Source: Acidobacteriota bacterium (GTDB lineage: Bacteria; Acidobacteriota; Terriglobia; UBA7540). From it: a stretch of 9,189 nucleotides of DNA. The DNA is taken from NCBI GenBank assembly GCA_021828225.1, contig JAKASH010000081.1:1-9189 (forward strand). The letters run 5' to 3'. The translations under genes and the position numbers were made by a program. Positions 6,666 to 9,189 of the stretch are shown here, one piece after another (the stretch's first letter is position 1; every line of letters begins with the position of its first letter). Under the pieces are notes generated by a model, which ran no database searches, was not told where the DNA came from, and saw only the letters and a program-made list of their open reading frames with translations.

Positions 6666-7240
6666 AATTGATTGTGGGTCTCGGAAACCCCGGTGACGAG
6701 TACCATTTAACGCCCCACAATCTGGGGTTTATGGTTGTTGACCGCCTGGCAGATTTTTGCGATGCGAGGTTATCACGTCGGGAAGCCCGGGCCGTCATCG
6801 CCTCAACCAGACTCGATGGCGAGCCGGTCGTGCTGGCAAAGCCTCAGACGTTCATGAATTTGAGCGGACTAGCCGTTTCTGGTTTGCTCCAGAGATTTGA
6901 CGTGCCGGTAGACGATTTGATTATCCTGGTCGACGATGTGGATCTCCCGCTGGGCTCGTTGCGGATTCGGCGGAAAGGGAGCGCGGGTGGCCACAACGGG
7001 CTGAAATCGGTGATCGGAGCACTGGAAACAGACTGCTTCACGCGGGTACGGATGGGAGTCGGGCCCGACAGGCCGGTTGAGGATCTGGTTTCTTATGTCC
7101 TTGCTCCCTTCCGCAAAAAAGACCGGGAAGCAGTAGCAGAGATGATCGACCAGGCCGTTCAGGCTGTCCGATTCATCCTGAAGGAAGGCGTGGAGAAGGC
7201 GATGAACCTCTTCAATCGGAGAGTTTCACCAGAGGAGTAG
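6662..7240 (+). CDS. pth: Peptidyl-tRNA hydrolase
   Basis: Cleaves the ester bond of peptidyl-tRNAs that drop off the ribosome, recycling tRNA; cytoplasmic and usually essential. The 192 residues match the family's 180-210. Visible motifs: MKLIVGLGNPG with Asn9, TPHNLGFMVVD with catalytic His19, KPQTFMNLSG with Asn66, ILVDDVDLPLG with Asp91 at the position of the catalytic-dyad Asp, and GSAGGHNGLKS with His111 and Asn112. All known active-site positions are kept. The start is GTG at 6662, because the family begins exactly at MKLIVGLGNPG and no in-frame ATG is available; see the note on its initiation region. The stop is nine bases before rpsF, implying a shared transcript. The ychF gene that I recall as often following pth in Proteobacteria is not here. 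Confidence 0.97.
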   Translation: MKLIVGLGNPGDEYHLTPHNLGFMVVDRLADFCDARLSRREARAVIASTRLDGEPVVLAKPQTFMNLSGLAVSGLLQRFDVPVDDLIILVDDVDLPLGSLRIRRKGSAGGHNGLKSVIGALETDCFTRVRMGVGPDRPVEDLVSYVLAPFRKKDREAVAEMIDQAVQAVRFILKEGVEKAMNLFNRRVSPEE

Positions 7241-7249
7241 TGAGGATCT

Positions 7250-7639
7250 ATGACAAAATATGAAATGATGCTGATCACTCGGCCGGATGTTCCCGAGGAA
7301 GAAATCGACAAGCTTACCGCCCAGATGGACGGGGTGGTCTCCGGAGCCGGAGGAAAGACTGAGAAGATCGATAAAATGGGGCGGCGCAGGCTGGCTTATC
7401 GTGTGAAGAAGCAGCGCGAGGGCTATTATGTTCTTTTCACCTTCGAAGGGAACGGTGACACCGTGCGGGAGTTCGAGCGGCGGCTTAAGGTTACCGACTC
7501 GGTGATCAAGTTTCTGACCGTGAGGATTGACGAGCGGCGAAAACCCGCTGCAGAAGCCAAACCGGTCGCAGCGCCGCAGGCTGCTCCGCCGCCCGCTTCC
7601 GAGGCCCAGTCCGAGGCAGAAGCACCATCTCAGAACTAA
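7250..7639 (+). CDS. rpsF: 30S ribosomal protein S6
   Basis: Binds 16S rRNA on the platform of the small subunit as a pair with S18. The 129 residues comprise a standard S6 ferredoxin-like fold (about 1-95: YEMMLITRPD at the start, KMGRRRLAYRVKKQREGYYVLFTF in the middle, FERRLKVTDSVIKFLTVRID at the end) and a disordered tail of about 33 residues rich in Ala, Pro and Glu. S6 from other bacteria is usually 95-135 residues, with variable tails. GAGGA (7242-7246) lies only three bases before the ATG, a rather tight spacing. Only nine bases separate it from pth, so there is no room for the leader RNA motif that binds S6:S18 upstream of rpsF in many bacteria. No ssb gene lies between rpsF and rpsR, unlike in many Firmicutes and Actinobacteria. 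Confidence 0.96.
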   Translation: MTKYEMMLITRPDVPEEEIDKLTAQMDGVVSGAGGKTEKIDKMGRRRLAYRVKKQREGYYVLFTFEGNGDTVREFERRLKVTDSVIKFLTVRIDERRKPAAEAKPVAAPQAAPPPASEAQSEAEAPSQN

Positions 7640-7654
7640 GGGAGAGAAACACTT

Positions 7655-7936
7655 ATGGCATTTGATCGATCGAGGTCAGGAGAGAGTAATACAAGGCGAC
7701 CGAGCGGTGGCCGCAGGCAGTACTTCCGCCGCCGCAAGGTCTGCAAGTTTTGCGTGGAGAAGATCGATTTTATCGACTACAAGGACATCAGGCTGATCGG
7801 GCCGTTCGTTGCCGAGCGGGGGAAGATTCTTCCTCGTCGCTTGACGGGAACCTGTGCACCGCACCAGCGAGCCTTGACCCGGGCTATCAAGCAGGCCCGC
7901 AACATCGCTCTCCTTCCTTTTGCGGCTGCTGTCTGA
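7655..7936 (+). CDS. rpsR: 30S ribosomal protein S18, cysteine-containing (zinc-type) form
   Basis: Partner of S6 on the small-subunit platform. The 93 residues have a basic, Arg/Ser-rich N-terminal extension (1-28) and the conserved core VCKFC...[29 protein letters not shown], then [24 protein letters not shown]. Cys30, Cys33, Cys67 and His70 form a CxxC plus CxxH set, so this is the C+ paralogue type expected to bind zinc; the zinc itself is inferred. ATG 7655 follows GGGAG (7640-7644) at ten bases. The gap from rpsF is 15 bases, so the two are co-transcribed. The codons for residues 66-71 overlap the first of three direct repeats described separately. Confidence 0.97.
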   Translation: MAFDRSRSGESNTRRPSGGRRQYFRRRKVCKFCVEKIDFIDYKDIRLIGPFVAERGKILPRRLTGTCAPHQRALTRAIKQARNIALLPFAAAV

Positions 7937-7991
7937 CCTGTGCATCGCACGTGCGAAATGGTCCAGGAAAGCGCCTGTGCCGCAGCAGCGA
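7850..7991 (+). repeat. Three related ~20-base direct repeats at the rpsR 3' end and rpsR-rplI gap
   Basis: Copy 1 (7850-7870) is inside rpsR, copy 2 (7936-7956) begins at the last base of the rpsR stop codon, and copy 3 (7974-7991) is in the gap. All share CCTGTGC followed by a CGCA...GCGA block. Copies 1 and 2 are identical at 18 of 21 positions. Copy 3 lacks the two bases between the blocks but otherwise differs from copy 1 by one base over 18. Copies 1 and 2 both contain a small hairpin GTGC-AYC-GCAC with an unchanged stem. Copy 2 also contains the 12-base palindrome TCGCACGTGCGA (7945-7956). Function unknown. Confidence 0.55.
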
Positions 7992-8033
7992 AGGGTTTAG
8001 CAACGAAAACATTGGTTATTGGAGAATCAGGAC

Positions 8034-8630
8034 ATGGAAGTCATTCTTCTTGAGAATATTGAAAAGCTCGGTTCGCGCGGCCAAATCGTCAAGGTGGCAA
8101 ACGGCTATGGCCGGAATTTTCTGCTGCCCAAAAAGATGGCTGTCGCTGCGACACCTCAGAATCGAAAGTGGATCGAGCAGCAGCGAGTAAGGTTCCTGAA
8201 GTTGGAAGCGAAGGAACGGGGTGAGTCCGAAGACCTCGCCAAGCTCATGGAAGGCCTCCAGGTTGTTGCCATTCGCCGGGCCGGCGAAAAGGGGCAGCTC
8301 TTCGGGTCCGTCACCGCAATGGATATTGAAGAGGGTCTTGCGGCACAAGGCTTTAAGATCGACCGGCGCAAGATCCAACTTGGCAACCCTCTGAAGGTCC
8401 TGGGCGAGTTCGACGTTCCGGTCAAGCTGCACCGCGACGTTACGGTTACGGTGAAGGTGAAAGTCGAAGCTGAAGGTGGCGAGGCCGAGGGCCCAGAGAA
8501 AATTGAGGCCAAAGCTAAACCGGAGATCGAGACGAAGGCCATTCCCGAAGCCGAAGGCGAACCGGAGCCTGAGACCAAGGCCGGGACCGAAGGCGAATCT
8601 GAAGGTGACGATACAACTTCGCAAGCCTGA
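8034..8630 (+). CDS. rplI: 50S ribosomal protein L9 with a long acidic C-terminal tail
   Basis: Binds 23S rRNA near the L1 stalk base with its N-terminal domain and reaches out from the ribosome through a long helix; it affects frame maintenance. The 198 residues are a standard L9 (N-domain MEVILLENIEKLG...NGYGRNFLLPKKMAVAAT at 1-40, connecting helix about 41-75, C-domain about 76-146 with GQLFGSVTAMDIEEGL and FKIDRRKIQL). A Glu/Ala/Gly/Lys-rich tail of about 50 residues follows. L9 normally ends near 150, so the tail is an addition. It contains a degenerate repeat (ETKAIPEAEGE..., then ETKAGTEGE...) also visible in the DNA. ATG 8034 is chosen because L9 begins MEVILL and GGAG (8021-8024) sits nine bases before it; an in-frame TTG at 8019 is not credible. 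The 97-base gap from rpsR holds two of the three direct repeats. Confidence 0.96.
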   Translation: MEVILLENIEKLGSRGQIVKVANGYGRNFLLPKKMAVAATPQNRKWIEQQRVRFLKLEAKERGESEDLAKLMEGLQVVAIRRAGEKGQLFGSVTAMDIEEGLAAQGFKIDRRKIQLGNPLKVLGEFDVPVKLHRDVTVTVKVKVEAEGGEAEGPEKIEAKAKPEIETKAIPEAEGEPEPETKAGTEGESEGDDTTSQA

Positions 8631-8644
8631 CAGCTTCTGAGACC

Positions 8645-8664
8645 CCCGGATCCCTGGGCTTTCT
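8645..8664 (+). terminator. Possible weak terminator after rplI
   Basis: CCCGG (8645-8649) pairs with CC-T-GGG (8653-8658, one bulged T) around a three-base loop, followed by CTTTCT. The stem is short and the T run is broken, so at best it attenuates. Its position just after the rplI stop and before the dnaB promoter fits a unit boundary. Confidence 0.3.
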
Positions 8665-8726
8665 GAAGAGCGGTTTATCGAGGGCGAATGTTTCGAAGAG
8701 AGAGTATTCTCGTTTGCTCCCCACGC

Positions 8727-8735
8727 TGGTATAAT
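8727..8735 (+). promoter_or_regulatory. Extended -10 promoter of dnaB
   Basis: A perfect TATAAT (8730-8735) is preceded by the extended element TGG (8727-8729). The -35 region at 17 bases (TTCTCG, 8707-8712) is poor, as is usual for extended -10 promoters. Transcription would begin near 8742, about 26 bases before the dnaB ATG. It suggests dnaB can be transcribed apart from the ribosomal genes. Confidence 0.65.
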
Positions 8736-8767
8736 CTCTCCCTAGTTCTGAACGGGATCCAATCTTC

Positions 8768-9189
8768 ATGGCAAGTACCATCCTCAGCGAGAAAGCCTTT
8801 CCCCACAATCTTGAGGCTGAACGTGCACTGCTGGGTTCCATCCTGCTCGACAATGGCGTGCTCAACCAGACCCTTGAATTAATTGATAAAAACGATTTCT
8901 TCTCGGATGGCCATCGCACCATCTTCGAGAAAATGATCGTCCTTTCTGAGAAGAACCGCACTATCGACCTGGTGACCCTCTCAGAAGATCTTTCGCGCGA
9001 GGGACTGCTTGAAAAAGTTGGCGGGGCTGGATATCTGGCGGCTTTGACTGACGGGATTCCCATCGGCGTTTCCGCAAGCATTAACGAGTACTCTCGAATC
9101 ATTAAAGAGAAATCGCTGATTCGGAGGCTGATCAACGCCTCGAATAACGTCATCTCCAGGTGCTTCGACGGTGTCGATGACCCAGAGAC
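8768..9189 (+). CDS. dnaB: Replicative DNA helicase, 3'-truncated by the window edge
   Basis: Hexameric 5'-3' helicase that unwinds DNA at the replication fork and recruits primase through its N-terminal domain. Only the first 140 codons are present. They match the DnaB N-terminal (collar) domain: FPHNLEAERALLGSILLDN (10-28), then FFSDGHRTIFEKM, IDLVTLSEDLSREGLLEKVGGAGYLAAL, and EYSRIIKEKSLIRRLINASN leading to the linker helix. The ATPase domain with its Walker motifs would lie beyond the window, so an intein or truncation there cannot be excluded. The start is ATG 8768; the upstream ribosome binding site is weak (CGGGAT, about 12 bases before). rplI followed by dnaB is a widely conserved order, which supports the call. 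Confidence 0.96.
   Translation, partial: MASTILSEKAFPHNLEAERALLGSILLDNGVLNQTLELIDKNDFFSDGHRTIFEKMIVLSEKNRTIDLVTLSEDLSREGLLEKVGGAGYLAALTDGIPIGVSASINEYSRIIKEKSLIRRLINASNNVISRCFDGVDDPE

Noticed and set aside
8019..8033. TTG start at 8019 for rplI
   Set aside because: It would lie on top of the GGAG site, and L9 proteins begin at MEVILL, encoded from 8034.
7750..8190. 146-codon frame bridging rpsR and rplI in another frame
   Set aside because: It lies mostly in the shadow of two certain genes, has no ribosome binding site, and its composition is not protein-like.
8016..9153. Antisense frames of about 200 codons opposite rplI and dnaB
   Set aside because: Low-complexity mirror translations (alternating Phe/Gly/Leu/Arg) of the repetitive bL9 tail and dnaB; not real genes.
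1..9189. Mobile element, CRISPR or defence system
   Set aside because: All genes are core housekeeping in a conserved order. I found no transposase, integrase, regularly spaced repeats or terminal inverted repeats; the intact tRNA-Gln has no integrase or visible duplicated 3' end beside it.

Overview
The window is an ordinary, gene-dense bacterial chromosome segment with every recognisable gene on the + strand. In order it holds a 5'-truncated gpmI, a large exported TPR-repeat protein, ispE, a tRNA-Gln(UUG), prs, rplY (bL25/CTC type), pth, rpsF, rpsR, rplI and a 3'-truncated dnaB. No transposase, CRISPR array, prophage gene or toxin-antitoxin pair is visible. The gene set and moderately high GC suggest a Gram-negative-type bacterium. 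The order ispE-tRNA-prs-rplY-pth-rpsF-rpsR-rplI-dnaB, together with long Ala/Glu/Lys-rich tails on ribosomal proteins, makes me lean towards Acidobacteriota or a Deltaproteobacteria-like lineage. That placement is inference from memory of gene order, not from a search.

Layout. (1) 1-1298: the C-terminal four fifths of cofactor-independent phosphoglycerate mutase. (2) 1299-1634: a non-coding gap with a strong hairpin (1374-1405) and a near-consensus extended sigma70 promoter (1557-1585). (3) 1635-3716: a signal-peptide-bearing, cysteine-free protein built almost entirely of TPR units, followed by a weak terminator-like hairpin. (4) 3789-4679: ispE, started by TTG without a visible ribosome binding site. 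(5) 4788-4861: tRNA-Gln with encoded CCA, then prs at 4896. (6) 5906-8630: a translation block (rplY, pth, rpsF, rpsR, rplI) with short gaps of 9 to 97 bases. (7) 8768 to the end: the start of the replicative helicase gene dnaB, behind its own extended -10 promoter.

How the genes fit together. prs makes PRPP for nucleotide synthesis, ispE serves isoprenoid synthesis, and pth recycles peptidyl-tRNA. rplY, rpsF, rpsR and rplI encode ribosomal proteins, with S6 and S18 forming a pair on the 30S platform. dnaB links the block to replication. gpmI (glycolysis) appears to be a separate transcription unit.

I see no new system. The most unusual signal is a set of three related direct repeats of about 20 bases spanning the 3' end of rpsR and the rpsR-rplI gap; two of them share a small hairpin whose stem is unchanged. 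Also worth a look are parallel low-complexity tails on three ribosomal proteins, a Gly in place of the usual Asp in the ribose-5-phosphate loop of Prs, and the odd initiation regions of ispE and pth.
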